Below are positions 7,110 through 16,344 of a DNA stretch of 64,000 bases, one piece after another. The position numbers and the translations under genes were made by a program. The stretch is taken from NCBI GenBank assembly GCA_023431185.1, contig JAEYXS010000090.1:1-64000 (forward strand). The letters are read 5' to 3'. The notes beneath the pieces are model-generated. The model did no database searches. It was not told where the DNA came from and was given only the letters and a program-made list of their open reading frames with translations. Every line of letters begins with the position of its first letter. Within the stretch, counting starts at the first letter, position 1. This stretch comes from Verrucomicrobiota bacterium. Lineage in GTDB: Bacteria > Verrucomicrobiota > Verrucomicrobiia > Limisphaerales > JAEYXS01.

Positions 7110-9340
7110 GGCTTTTCGATCAAGTGGTATTCAATTTCAATAGGACCAGAAACTGGCAACAGTAACTCCTGCACGCCCTCTATGTTGCGGACGACCCCAC
7201 TTTGCGACATGCGCAAAAGCAGTTTCCCGCCGATCTCATACTCGCCCTCGCCACGGGCTCGTATGGATTTGTCTGCTGCCGCGCGAAAATAGAGGTCCTT
7301 CGGCAAGGATTCCTTCCAGACGTTGAGCTGTCGTGTTAAGTGCGGTTTTCCTCCATCCCTCTTGGTGTCCTTGAAATAATCTTCCACCTCGAGATTACCG
7401 ATTTTATAGCGGAATGCAGGACGTTCCAAAGCATCCAAGGTGTAGCCCTCAAAAGAACTTTCCAGACCTGTTGTAGCTACGTTAGTAGGCCAACTGACGT
7501 TCAGAGTCTCAAGCACTGCGAACTCCGGTCCCTGCGGGAATATCACTGTATCCTTGCCAAGTATCCGCGCTTGGCCAGCGCCTTGACCGCGCCAAAGACT
7601 TGAGGCCTCGATAAATCCTCCTGTCCAGATGGAGGCGAGACGCAGCATTTCCGCATCAAACGATAGATTGATACCCGCAGGATAGCCGACACCAATGCCT
7701 CGTTTGCCGATGCCCGGATAAGCGCGGCGCAGCAAGATCGCCTTTTTATCAGCCAACAGCATCAACGGTTCCAAGACCAATCCCTGAGGTTCGCGCGCAT
7801 TCGGACCTTGTGAAAGGTATTGCCATATCGCGGAGCGCTGCTGTGCCGGATCGCCGCCGAGGATGTTAGTCAGCGGCGATTTCCCATCGGGCCAGAAGGA
7901 AGGCATTATGGTCAATGGCGAGAACTGCTGTGGATTGGCCAGATACTGATGAAACCAGTTCTCCTCCAACCTGTCGGCCATGCTCATCAGATCAACCGCC
8001 CGGATCGCCGCCTCGCTTTTTCCGCGAAAGGTATGGCAAGCGACGCAGTTGAACGCTTTGTTCCCCGTGAGTTCACGCCCAAGCTCATGCGGTTTCTTGG
8101 ATTCCTCAATCGCGGCAAACTGTGCCCGCGGGATCCTATCAAGTTCTTTGAGCTGCGCTGCCAATGCTTCGGCATTCTTGGCGCCAAACTTTGGCATCCG
8201 GGTGTTGAGATACGGACGCACAGACGCTCCATTGACGACGACATCCCGCAGCCAGTCTGCCTTCAGCTTGGCCCCCACACCGGTCAATGCCGGTGGTAAA
8301 CGACCTTGCTCACCCAAATTCTCGTCACGGCCGGTGAAGTAAACATTCCGTTCAGCCGCTATCCCACCCATTTCCCCGCGTTGATGACAAGCGAGACAAT
8401 TCATCCGGGTGAGCGTTAGGGCAACCTGATCAGACGTAGAAACTTTTTCAAACGCACCGGTAACGGCTAGACGGAGTGCCTTACGCTGCTCGTCTGAGAG
8501 CGCATACTTCGGCCAAGATCCTGTCTCGAGCGAGAGGCAACCGCGTTCGGAGCGGACTTTGCTGATAGCGGGCAATCCCGAGGGTTGCGATCCGCTCTCA
8601 CCCGTAGCATGGCAATTATTGCATCGATGCTGGGTGAATAACCTCTTCCCGTCTGCGACAAGCTTTTGATCCAGCTTGAAACCAGTGCCTAAGCCCGTCT
8701 GTTTTCGCAGCAGGTAACTGGCAATATGCTCGGCCTCGAAATGATCGAGTTTCAAGTCGGGCATCCTGCCACCATGTCGAACAGCCAGGGGTTCCTCCAA
8801 GAACTTGGTCAGACTGGCAACCGAATACTTTTCCTCGAGAGGTCCGAGCGGCACGGAATCCTGAATCACTGACTCAGGAGAATGGCACGCCACGCAACCG
8901 ACGGAGTGATAAAGCTTCTTACCCCGCTCAATGGCGCCTGCCTTTGGCGGGACAAATGTCACTGCTGGACCTCCAAGGCTGGCCAGATAATGCGCCAGTG
9001 CTCGCGCGGTTTCCGTACGTTGCGTTGGCGAGAGATGCCCAAGCACATCCGGCATAGTCGTTCCTGGCTTTACCGCGGAAGGTTCGGCGATGAACTTGAG
9101 CAGATGATCCCCAGCCACACGCGCGCCGACTGAAGATAAATCGGGGCCCGGCTTGGCAGCGAGCGTGCCCTCGGTGGAAGTATGACAGGCAGTGCAACCT
9201 AGTTCGCTCAATAGCACCTTGCCGTGAAGCTGCGGCGACATCTGCGTGTTCCCCGCGAGTCCGGGAATGAACGGATGTGCTCCGCTGCTAAAAGGTATCG
9301 CAATCGAGCAAATCAGCACTATGGCATTGCTAAGTCGCAT
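7106..9340 (-). CDS. Five-haem secreted c-type cytochrome
   Basis: 744 residues beginning with a signal sequence. Five CxxCH haem sites are visible: GCTACH (Cys49), GCVACH (Cys149), RCNNCH (Cys240), NCLACH (Cys315) and NCVACH (Cys432), each in a cytochrome-c-like repeat with distal Met candidates such as TTMPDVL and GRMPDLK. The final 220 residues contain no haem motif and form a separate domain found with PVC beta-propeller proteins. It probably carries electrons in the periplasm from the partner propeller protein. It sits 19 bases after the esterase gene, and its stop overlaps the next start. Confidence 0.82.
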   Translation of the reverse strand: MRLSNAIVLICSIAIPFSSGAHPFIPGLAGNTQMSPQLHGKVLLSELGCTACHTSTEGTLAAKPGPDLSSVGARVAGDHLLKFIAEPSAVKPGTTMPDVLGHLSPTQRTETARALAHYLASLGGPAVTFVPPKAGAIERGKKLYHSVGCVACHSPESVIQDSVPLGPLEEKYSVASLTKFLEEPLAVRHGGRMPDLKLDHFEAEHIASYLLRKQTGLGTGFKLDQKLVADGKRLFTQHRCNNCHATGESGSQPSGLPAISKVRSERGCLSLETGSWPKYALSDEQRKALRLAVTGAFEKVSTSDQVALTLTRMNCLACHQRGEMGGIAAERNVYFTGRDENLGEQGRLPPALTGVGAKLKADWLRDVVVNGASVRPYLNTRMPKFGAKNAEALAAQLKELDRIPRAQFAAIEESKKPHELGRELTGNKAFNCVACHTFRGKSEAAIRAVDLMSMADRLEENWFHQYLANPQQFSPLTIMPSFWPDGKSPLTNILGGDPAQQRSAIWQYLSQGPNAREPQGLVLEPLMLLADKKAILLRRAYPGIGKRGIGVGYPAGINLSFDAEMLRLASIWTGGFIEASSLWRGQGAGQARILGKDTVIFPQGPEFAVLETLNVSWPTNVATTGLESSFEGYTLDALERPAFRYKIGNLEVEDYFKDTKRDGGKPHLTRQLNVWKESLPKDLYFRAAADKSIRARGEGEYEIGGKLLLRMSQSGVVRNIEGVQELLLPVSGPIEIEYHLIEKP

Positions 9341-9359
9341 AACGGTTGGCTCAATGGAC

Positions 9360-10580
9360 CTAACGTTTCAGTAGCACATCCGCAAAAGCTTGGCCCATCA
9401 GTGCAAAAGTCTTGGCACAGCCGAGGTAGTGGTAACCTTGGTTCGATGCTCCCCGGGTCCACAAAGCAGCTTCCTTGGGGGTGATCAGCTCAGTTTCGAA
9501 TTTCTTCATATATTCCCGCTGCTCGGCGTCGGTCATTTTACCGTCCTTGTTGGGAGTGTTCTTACCTTTGTTGCGCAGCTGTCGGGCCATCTCCGAGACT
9601 TTTGCTCTTTTCTCATCTATGGCCGCCAGTTCGTCCGACCAGAATGGCGCGGTCTGCACCGCGAACACGTTACCTTTGAACTCAGGCAACGCTGCCGGAG
9701 CCGCCATGGCCTTGCGAAATTCCAAGGTTTGCACATTCGCTTTCTCACCACCTACGCCTAACACGCCGATGACAAAGGGCATCCGCGGTGCGTTAAGTTC
9801 TTTTCGGACATCCCGGATGAAGTGAGCCATCACCTCGCTGTAAGCCGCATAACCACCCGGTTGAGTGCGGTTCGGATAAGTCCCGGAATCCACCAGATCA
9901 TTCCAGCCTTGTAACCAGACGAAGCCGGCCAGTTCATAGCCTTGCTTGGAATCATACTCGGGGCAGACGCGCTTGATGTCTGCCAGCACGGTTTTCACAT
10001 GTTGAACCATCAGGCGGTAGTAATGACCGGTTTCTTTTTGTTTGGCCGCCTTCATCTCCTCCACGTTCTTCCCCTGATTCTTGAAAGTAGCGAGCTGCGT
10101 CTCGTTGAAAACATACGGCCCGGCGCTTGGAGAGCGAAAGTCCGTGTTCAAACTCTTGCCGCCCCATGCCGTTTTTATGATCAGCACTGGCTCTTCAAAC
10201 GCCTCGTCCATGGTGATGCCGAATGTGAACTCAGGGCCGATCTTGCCACCGTCTTCCGCCGGGTTGCGCCGGGAGCCGTAACCTGCCGTAAGCTTGCCAA
10301 AGCCCTCGCCGTTCTTGTCTCCTCCGCCCGTGAAATAGCTGATGTATGCGTTTTCGCACACACGGGGCTTCCCATCCGAGCCGCGCATTTTCTTTAGCAA
10401 TGGCGCAGTGGCCGGATCGTCTCCGATGTAATCGAAAGTCTCGATCTTCGCATGACCTTCCATGTTGGACTGCCCGGCCAGGATGAACACTTTGACGGGC
10501 TTTGCCTCTGCACACACAGTCAGCGCTTCAACCAGCACCAAGGCGAATGCCAGGATTGATGCTTGTGCTAATGATTTCAT
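9360..10580 (-). CDS. Secreted SASA/CE6-type carbohydrate acetylesterase
   Basis: About 406 residues from the ATG at 10580. A GTG eleven codons upstream is possible but would precede the signal peptide (ASILAFALVLVEALTVCAEA). The GQSNMEG block (36-42) holds the nucleophile Ser38, typical of sialate O-acetylesterase (SASA) and CE6 acetyl-xylan esterases. IKTAWGGKSL and GFVWLQGWND are further conserved family blocks. The predicted role is to remove O-acetyl groups from a polysaccharide or glycoprotein glycan. Together with two adjacent sulfatases, this suggests a substrate that is both acetylated and sulfated. Confidence 0.8.
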   Translation of the reverse strand: MKSLAQASILAFALVLVEALTVCAEAKPVKVFILAGQSNMEGHAKIETFDYIGDDPATAPLLKKMRGSDGKPRVCENAYISYFTGGGDKNGEGFGKLTAGYGSRRNPAEDGGKIGPEFTFGITMDEAFEEPVLIIKTAWGGKSLNTDFRSPSAGPYVFNETQLATFKNQGKNVEEMKAAKQKETGHYYRLMVQHVKTVLADIKRVCPEYDSKQGYELAGFVWLQGWNDLVDSGTYPNRTQPGGYAAYSEVMAHFIRDVRKELNAPRMPFVIGVLGVGGEKANVQTLEFRKAMAAPAALPEFKGNVFAVQTAPFWSDELAAIDEKRAKVSEMARQLRNKGKNTPNKDGKMTDAEQREYMKKFETELITPKEAALWTRGASNQGYHYLGCAKTFALMGQAFADVLLKR

Positions 10581-10609
10581 GCTTAGTTTCTGTTGAAATT
10601 TATCCAAGG

Positions 10610-12007
10610 TCACTCGGCTTGTTTCTTTTTCTTCTTGTCGGCTTTCTTTTCACCTTCATTGCTTTGCTTCCACCAGTCCGGGCCTTCGGCTTCTATCTCG
10701 GTGTTCAGTTTGATCAGGGCTGTTTTCAGTTCAGCCAACTTTCCTGGCTGGGCCGAGCTGAGATCGTTCTTTTCCTGTGGATCACCCTTAAGGTCGTAGA
10801 TCTCAAACTGCGTAAGCTTTTCGTCGGCGAGAATCTTCCAATCCCCGATACGCATGGCCGTTTTCAGCGGCCCGGGCGCGATGGCGCAACGCCAATAAAG
10901 AGGCCGTGCCCGCTCAACCGCCCGGCTTTCAATTGCAGCTAGTAAATTACCACCGTCCAAGACTCGATCCGTTGGCAACTTAGCTCCAGCGATTCCGACG
11001 GCAGTCACGAAAATGTCTGAACCGATGACCGGCACATCGCTCGTCGTGCCCGGCATCGTCTTGCCTGGCCAGCGAACGATGCCAGGGACGCGGATGCCTC
11101 CTTCATAAACGGCCCGCTTGCGACCGCGCAGGCCACCCGTTGAGCCACGGCCTTGAGACTTGATGCCGTCACCCTCGGGGCCGTTGTCGGAGGTGAAGAA
11201 AATCACCGTGTTGTCGGTGAGCTTCAGCTCATCCAGTGTCCGCATCAGCTTGCCGAACGCATGATCCATTTGAGTGACATTGGCGTGATGCTCGCGCTGT
11301 ACGTCATCGGTCAAATCCGGGTATTTGGCCTTAAATTCGGGCGACGCCTTGATCGGGTAATGCGGTTCGTGGGTCCATACCGACAAAAAGAACGGCTTCG
11401 ATTTGTCGCGATGATCCTTCAGCCAGGTGGTCGCCTCATCGACGATCAGCGGCGCGGAATAGCCTTTGAGTTCGCCGACTGGCTTGCCATTGCGTACGAA
11501 GTTGTTGGGATTCTCATGGCTGGGCGCTGCGTTGTTTTGCGTCGCCAGCCACCAGTCGTAGCCGTGGTCGTTCGGCTGTGGTTGCGTCGGTTTGTTAAAA
11601 TGTCCGTTGAGATGCCACTTGCCGACATGGCACGTGGCATAACCCTGTTCTTTGAGCAATTTTGGCAGCGCGATTTCACTCGCACGCAGATGAATCTCGC
11701 GGCCTTCGGGAATCCAGTTGAAGACGCCATTTCGATACGGCGTCCGCCCGGTGAGAATCGCTGACCGCGATGGACTGCACACTGCGCTGGACGAATAAAA
11801 TTGCGTGAACCGTGTGCTTTGCCCGGCAAATGCATCAAGATTCGGGGTCTGAATGATCGGATGGCCATAGCAACCCAGATCGCCATAACCCAGATCATCA
11901 GCCAAAAAAACGACGATATTGGGCTTCTGTTTCGGCGCTTCGGCGGCATGCAGAGAGCCAAGCGAAGCAAGTAACAGAGTAGCAAAGATGGAAAGTCTGA
12001 GTTTCAT
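10610..12007 (-). CDS. Secreted sulfatase (formylglycine type)
   Basis: 465 residues with signal peptide (FATLLLASLGSLHAAEA). The active-site signature is AVCSPSRSAILTGR, with Cys77 as the formylglycine precursor. Metal ligands are in FLADDLGYGD and FFTSDNGPEGDG. The C-terminus ends in a lysine-rich tail (KKADKKKKKQAE). The ATG overlaps the stop of the upstream sulfatase by four bases. It should remove sulfate esters outside the cytoplasm. No sulfatase-activating FGE gene is seen in this window, so maturation must rely on one elsewhere. Confidence 0.9.
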   Translation of the reverse strand: MKLRLSIFATLLLASLGSLHAAEAPKQKPNIVVFLADDLGYGDLGCYGHPIIQTPNLDAFAGQSTRFTQFYSSSAVCSPSRSAILTGRTPYRNGVFNWIPEGREIHLRASEIALPKLLKEQGYATCHVGKWHLNGHFNKPTQPQPNDHGYDWWLATQNNAAPSHENPNNFVRNGKPVGELKGYSAPLIVDEATTWLKDHRDKSKPFFLSVWTHEPHYPIKASPEFKAKYPDLTDDVQREHHANVTQMDHAFGKLMRTLDELKLTDNTVIFFTSDNGPEGDGIKSQGRGSTGGLRGRKRAVYEGGIRVPGIVRWPGKTMPGTTSDVPVIGSDIFVTAVGIAGAKLPTDRVLDGGNLLAAIESRAVERARPLYWRCAIAPGPLKTAMRIGDWKILADEKLTQFEIYDLKGDPQEKNDLSSAQPGKLAELKTALIKLNTEIEAEGPDWWKQSNEGEKKADKKKKKQAE

Positions 12008-13557
12008 TTGGTAATTGTTTTCACAGGTCGGCTTCGCCCGGAAGCTTTCGATTGATCGAGCAAATCTTTGAGCTCTTTAGCGATTTCAGGTCGCTCAAGA
12101 ATCAAGTTCTTCGTTTCTCCAGGGTCTGCCTCCAAGTCATAGAGCTGTCCAATGGCATCCTTGACGGCTTCGGGTAGGGCAAAGGGGTTCATTTCTCCAG
12201 CAGCGTAATTGTTTCCACCGGAACCGGGATGGTCGAGATACTTCCATTTATCACGGCGGATAGCGAGTGTGCGCAAACCACCGAAAGCTTGTGTGAGCAG
12301 ATATGGCCGCCCCACTTTGGCTTGGTTATCAAGCAGTGTCGGCAGAAGGTTAAAACTGTCCTCCGCGGCATCATCAGGCATTTTTGCCCCTGTGATAGCC
12401 GCGGCCGTGGCCATGATGTCCGTCAAGCTGACAGGTTGCGAATTGGTCGTTCCCGGTTTGATCTGGCCGGGCCAGTGAGCAATGAATGGCACGCGATGTC
12501 CGCCTTCCCATTGATCACGTTTCACACCACGCCATGGGCGAGCCCCATCATGTCCATGATTCGCACGCATATGAACTACGCTCGTGACTTCCGGGCCATT
12601 GTCACTGCTCAGAATGATCAATGTGTTATCAGCAAGGCCAAGCTTGCGCAGAGTAGCCATGAGTTCTCCGACAATATGATCGAACTCAAAGATGAAATCG
12701 CCATGCGGACCCGCCTTGGTCTTGCCCTTGAATTGCGGTGCGGCGAAGGAGGGCAGGTGAACCGCCTGCGTAGCGTGATAGAGGAAAAATGGCTTGCCGG
12801 GAGACCGCCGGGCATGCTCTTCCAGAAACTGCTGGCTCTTCTTGAGGAACACCATGTCCAGTTCCTCCATCGGGAAATTAGTGGCAATCAGCCCACCTCG
12901 ACAGTCATTGGCGTAAGGGTGCTTCGGTAACAAACTCCGATCAATTGGTGCGATCGGCGGGACAGGGATGCGATCGCCTTCAATGAAAGCATACAGCCAG
13001 TCCGTACTTGGGCAGCAAGCGGTGCCGAAGAAACTGTTGAAGCCGTGATCAAGCGGTCCGCCTTCAATACGGCGGGAGTAATCGATTCGCCGCACCGCCT
13101 CCAAACTTCCCTGATTGATCGGTTCACCTGCCTGGTCACGAAACGTCAAACCGACATGCCATTTGCCAACCGCAGCAGTTTCATAACCGCGCTGACGCAG
13201 CATGGCTGGCAGCGTCAACCGCCCCGTTGCAATGAGAGATGGCCCGCCAGCACCCGTAAAAACCGTGCCTCCACGTGGCACGCGAAATGCCATCTGTCCG
13301 GTCATCAAACTGTAACGGGTCGGCGTGCAAACGGTAGCCGGGCTATGAGCATCCGTGAACCGCATGCCCTCGCGCGCCAGCCGGTCGAGATTAGGCGTGG
13401 CGACTTTCGACTGGTCATTGTAGCAACGCAGATCACCGTAACCGAGGTCATCGGCAAGGATGAGTAGGATGTTGGGCCGGGACGGCTCTGCCGCAGCCAG
13501 CGACAAAGTCGCCAGCACGAACGACAGCAGCAATAAGGGCTTCCAACCGGATCTCAT
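12004..13557 (-). CDS. Secreted sulfatase (formylglycine type)
   Basis: 517 residues with an N-terminal signal (LLLLSFVLATLSLAAA). The signature TVCTPTRYSLMTGQ contains Cys77; metal ligands are in ILADDLGYGD and ILSSDNGPEVT. It differs from its neighbour in loop length and the segment between 150 and 240, so the two probably act on different sulfate positions. ATGA overlaps link it to the metallopeptidase upstream and the second sulfatase downstream. Confidence 0.9.
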   Translation of the reverse strand: MRSGWKPLLLLSFVLATLSLAAAEPSRPNILLILADDLGYGDLRCYNDQSKVATPNLDRLAREGMRFTDAHSPATVCTPTRYSLMTGQMAFRVPRGGTVFTGAGGPSLIATGRLTLPAMLRQRGYETAAVGKWHVGLTFRDQAGEPINQGSLEAVRRIDYSRRIEGGPLDHGFNSFFGTACCPSTDWLYAFIEGDRIPVPPIAPIDRSLLPKHPYANDCRGGLIATNFPMEELDMVFLKKSQQFLEEHARRSPGKPFFLYHATQAVHLPSFAAPQFKGKTKAGPHGDFIFEFDHIVGELMATLRKLGLADNTLIILSSDNGPEVTSVVHMRANHGHDGARPWRGVKRDQWEGGHRVPFIAHWPGQIKPGTTNSQPVSLTDIMATAAAITGAKMPDDAAEDSFNLLPTLLDNQAKVGRPYLLTQAFGGLRTLAIRRDKWKYLDHPGSGGNNYAAGEMNPFALPEAVKDAIGQLYDLEADPGETKNLILERPEIAKELKDLLDQSKASGRSRPVKTITK

Positions 13558-15383
13558 TTCTTTTCTCCGTTCCAGATCTTTTCAAGCAAGGCGTCGAGGA
13601 CGGGATCGTGTTCCTTCAATTCGGCGCGGACGAAAGGGTAGAAATCATTCCGATAGAAAAACGCCTCCGTACCCTCGGCAAAATACTCCTGTGGCGTGGT
13701 AAGGCCGTAGTGCCGCACTTTCTTGCCTGTATGGGCGAGCACGCTTTCATAGGTGCCACCGGACTTCGCCTGCTCATGGGCAGCCTTGATTTCCGCGTGA
13801 TCGAAGCCCAGCACCTGATCATGGTAAGCATGCGCGAGCTCGTGGAGAATGACGGCGGGATGCTTGAGCATTTGCTCGCGGGAGAGAAGGTCGCGCGCCT
13901 GTGGGATGTGGACCTTGCGGGTGAGGCGCGGATCGTGGCCGTTCGCCACCAGCCAGGTCCGGCTGGGATGATACTGTTTGGGCTTCAGCGTCGGGTGGCT
14001 GTGCTCGATCCAGAGCTCCACCTTCTGCAGCTTCGCCAGCGGTCCGGCGGGAACGAGGATTTTGATGCGTTGCAGATGGTTGGCCAACATGGTCAACACC
14101 TGCGCACCTTCCTCGCGGTGTTCGCCGTCGATGAGCGCCGGTTCAACGTGGACTTTCCAGCCCTCGATGTCGCGCACGACCGGGTCGAAACGGACGCCTT
14201 TGCTGACCTTTCCATCCGCATCGGCAGCCTTCTCCTGGGGCTTCGGCGCTGCATTCGCCGCGTCGCTACGGGCTTGGGCCTGCTTGCGTATCTCGGCCTT
14301 CAGTTTCGCCAGGTGCTCCGGCCAGACGAAGGTCGGCGCTTTTTCAGGGTCGTAACCCGCCATGTGACCCGTAAGCCGGGTGACGGGTTTGGTGTATTTC
14401 AGCTTGGTATCACCAAAAACCTCACGGCAAAGCGCGGCGAGGCCGTGGTCATAAGCAAGCAACTCGGCACGCGAGTTGACGTGATTGTGGTCGTGGTCGT
14501 TTTCGCGGTTGTCATCAAACCACGACTGCACTCCTTCAGCAAAGTACTCGTGGTGATTCACACTGGCGTATTTGCCCTTCCACAAACCCGCCTTCATCGC
14601 GGCGTCATACGCTGCTTTCACGCGACCGTCGAAACCGGGGTCCACATTCGACATTCCACGCAGATGGATGTTGTGCGCCAGTTCATGGATCAGAATATTC
14701 TCCGTAGAGTAAGGGTCACCTTTATACCCCAGCAAATTTTCCTCCGCGCAGGAGCAGAAAGGATCCGTATGGCTGCCCCCCATGCCCCGTGCCCGTGCAT
14801 CCCGGTAATCTTTGGGAGGGACGTGGGCGAATCCCGGCACTTTTTCCTTGGCCAGCCATTTCCACTCTGGCTGATCCGTGGTGAATTCGTTCCAGGCCAA
14901 TATGCAGAGACGTGCTCCGCTTTTGACCATCGCATTTCGCACATCGGGCCGATTAGCCAGCATCAGATCCACCAGATACGCAGCCTCCTTGAGCGCGTAG
15001 GGATTCACCTTGGAAGAAGCCACGATAGGAAAACCACCCGCTTCAATCCGCTGGGTGTAAAATTGGGGGATGCCTTTCGGATCAGGCGGGGCGAACCGGA
15101 CCGCTTGCACCGGCACCTCACTGGTGACGATGCGTTCTGCCTTGTCTGTCCGGCCCACGATGGCAAAACGATGTCCAATAGTCGTGGTGATGATGGTGTG
15201 TTCGCCAGGAGCGACTTCACCGTTAAGGATCCGTTCTTTATCGGTTTTCAACCAGAAGACATCTATGATCTGCTGGCTGCCATTGAGGATCTGCAACTTG
15301 GGACGGGTAGCTTCAGCAGCATGCGCACAGTCACAAAGACTGCATACAAGGATAAGGAGGGTGGCAAGGCGTATCCAGTTCAT
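13554..15383 (-). CDS. Two-headed secreted zinc metallopeptidase with N-terminal VHL-like beta domain
   Basis: 609 residues: signal peptide (1-22), a beta domain at about 26-97, peptidase domain 1 (about 110-345), an Ala/Lys-rich linker (365-395), and peptidase domain 2 (about 400-609). The beta domain has a N-S-x-x-x-I-D-V-F-W-L pattern and a PGEHT turn resembling the VHL beta fold. Domain 1 has HELAH (233-237) with EYFAEG after it (Glu279); domain 2 has HELAH (514-518) with EYFAEG (566-571). Both are complete gluzincin-like zinc sites, so this looks like a tandem duplication of one fold. It is the first gene of the ten-gene operon. Substrate unknown; a structural or glycosylated protein is inferred from the neighbours. 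Confidence 0.72.
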   Translation of the reverse strand: MNWIRLATLLILVCSLCDCAHAAEATRPKLQILNGSQQIIDVFWLKTDKERILNGEVAPGEHTIITTTIGHRFAIVGRTDKAERIVTSEVPVQAVRFAPPDPKGIPQFYTQRIEAGGFPIVASSKVNPYALKEAAYLVDLMLANRPDVRNAMVKSGARLCILAWNEFTTDQPEWKWLAKEKVPGFAHVPPKDYRDARARGMGGSHTDPFCSCAEENLLGYKGDPYSTENILIHELAHNIHLRGMSNVDPGFDGRVKAAYDAAMKAGLWKGKYASVNHHEYFAEGVQSWFDDNRENDHDHNHVNSRAELLAYDHGLAALCREVFGDTKLKYTKPVTRLTGHMAGYDPEKAPTFVWPEHLAKLKAEIRKQAQARSDAANAAPKPQEKAADADGKVSKGVRFDPVVRDIEGWKVHVEPALIDGEHREEGAQVLTMLANHLQRIKILVPAGPLAKLQKVELWIEHSHPTLKPKQYHPSRTWLVANGHDPRLTRKVHIPQARDLLSREQMLKHPAVILHELAHAYHDQVLGFDHAEIKAAHEQAKSGGTYESVLAHTGKKVRHYGLTTPQEYFAEGTEAFFYRNDFYPFVRAELKEHDPVLDALLEKIWNGEKK

Positions 15384-15588
15384 GGAATATCGAGAGTGAA
15401 CGAATTCGAGAGCTTACGATTGGCGTGCTTTTCGGCGATGACATTGAGCCTATATGATATGGTTCCTACATTGACAGCAAAAGCATCGGACGTCTTGACT
15501 GATTTAGCGTGGTAAAGCGATAAAAGCCGCACAATCAATCTCCAATCCGGCAGTGCAGGTTGAGCCATAGTCACCGTTTCCGTATCGC
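15384..15588. promoter_or_regulatory. Divergent control region of the catabolic operon and its PAS-AraC regulator
   Basis: The 205 bases separate the start of the ten-gene minus-strand operon from the plus-strand regulator gene. A strand-specific promoter for the regulator is listed separately. On the minus strand a weak TTGCTG-17-TCATAT arrangement lies about 60-90 bases upstream of the peptidase start. No clear repeat operator was found. Confidence 0.45.
15495..15524 (+). promoter_or_regulatory. Candidate sigma-70-type promoter of the PAS-AraC gene
   Basis: TTGACT at 15495-15500 and GATAAA at 15519-15524 are separated by 18 bases, about 65 bases before the regulator ATG. Match to consensus is 5/6 and 4/6. 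Confidence 0.4.
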
Positions 15589-16344
15589 ATGAAGAAGCAA
15601 AGCACCAGTATTCAAAGCCTGAACACACTAGCCCAGGGTTCGCTCTTGGATATGCGGCACATCGAGCAGATAGCCGATCTGATGCACGACACGGCCTTTT
15701 TTATCAAAGATGCCGACGGCCGCTACCTGATGGTGAACCAATCATTGGTGGAACGGCACGGCCTAAAGAACAAGGCGCAGATAATCGGACGGAAGCCTTG
15801 CGAAGTCTGTCCCGGCGATTTTGGCCGCATCCCCACGGAACAAGACGCCCTGGTGCTCAGGAGCGGACGGCCAATCATCGAACGGTTGGAGCTCTTCTGG
15901 CGACGTCCCAATGTTCCAGTCTGGGGACTCACAAGCAAGATTCCCATCCGCGACAACCAAAAAAGGATCATTGGCATAATCGGCATCTCGAAAGATCTTA
16001 CCACTCTGGTTGCCCCGCAGGATGTTCCCAATAACGTGGCGCTGGCGTTAAGTTATCTGGAAAGCGCCTACGCTCAAGCTATCGGACCCTCTTCACTCGC
16101 GCGTAAGGCAGGCATGAGCAGCGCACGGTTTGCCCGGATCATCAAACGCATACATGGAGTCAGTCCGATGCAACTGATTAACAAGACCCGCATCACCGCC
16201 GCCTCCCGGCAATTGATGGAAACAAACTGTTCGATTGCCGATATCGCGCATGAGTGCGGGTTCGCCGATCACAGCGCATTCACGCGTGCCTTTCGTTCAG
16301 CCACCGGTAACACTCCTACAAAGTTTAGAAATAGTAACAAATGA
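15589..16344 (+). CDS. PAS domain - AraC-family transcriptional regulator
   Basis: 251 residues. Residues 20-140 form a PAS sensor domain (DTAFFIKDADGRYLMVNQ, then IIGIIGISKDLT). Residues 150-250 form the AraC double helix-turn-helix, with SLARKAGMSSARFARIIKR and SIADIAHECGFADHSAFTRA. It is divergent from the ten-gene operon and is the obvious candidate regulator. The PAS domain may sense a small aromatic or amino-acid-like ligand; two cysteines in the CEVCPGD segment could bind a metal or respond to redox, which is speculation. PAS-AraC fusions of this type are common beside sulfatase and sugar-use genes in Verrucomicrobia. Confidence 0.85.
   Translation: MKKQSTSIQSLNTLAQGSLLDMRHIEQIADLMHDTAFFIKDADGRYLMVNQSLVERHGLKNKAQIIGRKPCEVCPGDFGRIPTEQDALVLRSGRPIIERLELFWRRPNVPVWGLTSKIPIRDNQKRIIGIIGISKDLTTLVAPQDVPNNVALALSYLESAYAQAIGPSSLARKAGMSSARFARIIKRIHGVSPMQLINKTRITAASRQLMETNCSIADIAHECGFADHSAFTRAFRSATGNTPTKFRNSNK

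Noticed and set aside
13608..15515. Plus-strand frame of 635 codons
   Set aside because: It is the antisense of the metallopeptidase gene, which has two zinc motifs, a signal peptide and operon spacing.
15380..15568. A 62-codon minus-strand frame whose stop overlaps the peptidase ATG by four bases
   Set aside because: The overlap resembles the other operon junctions, but the frame has no recognisable motif, covers the whole control region and crosses the regulator promoter. It could be a leader peptide; unproven.
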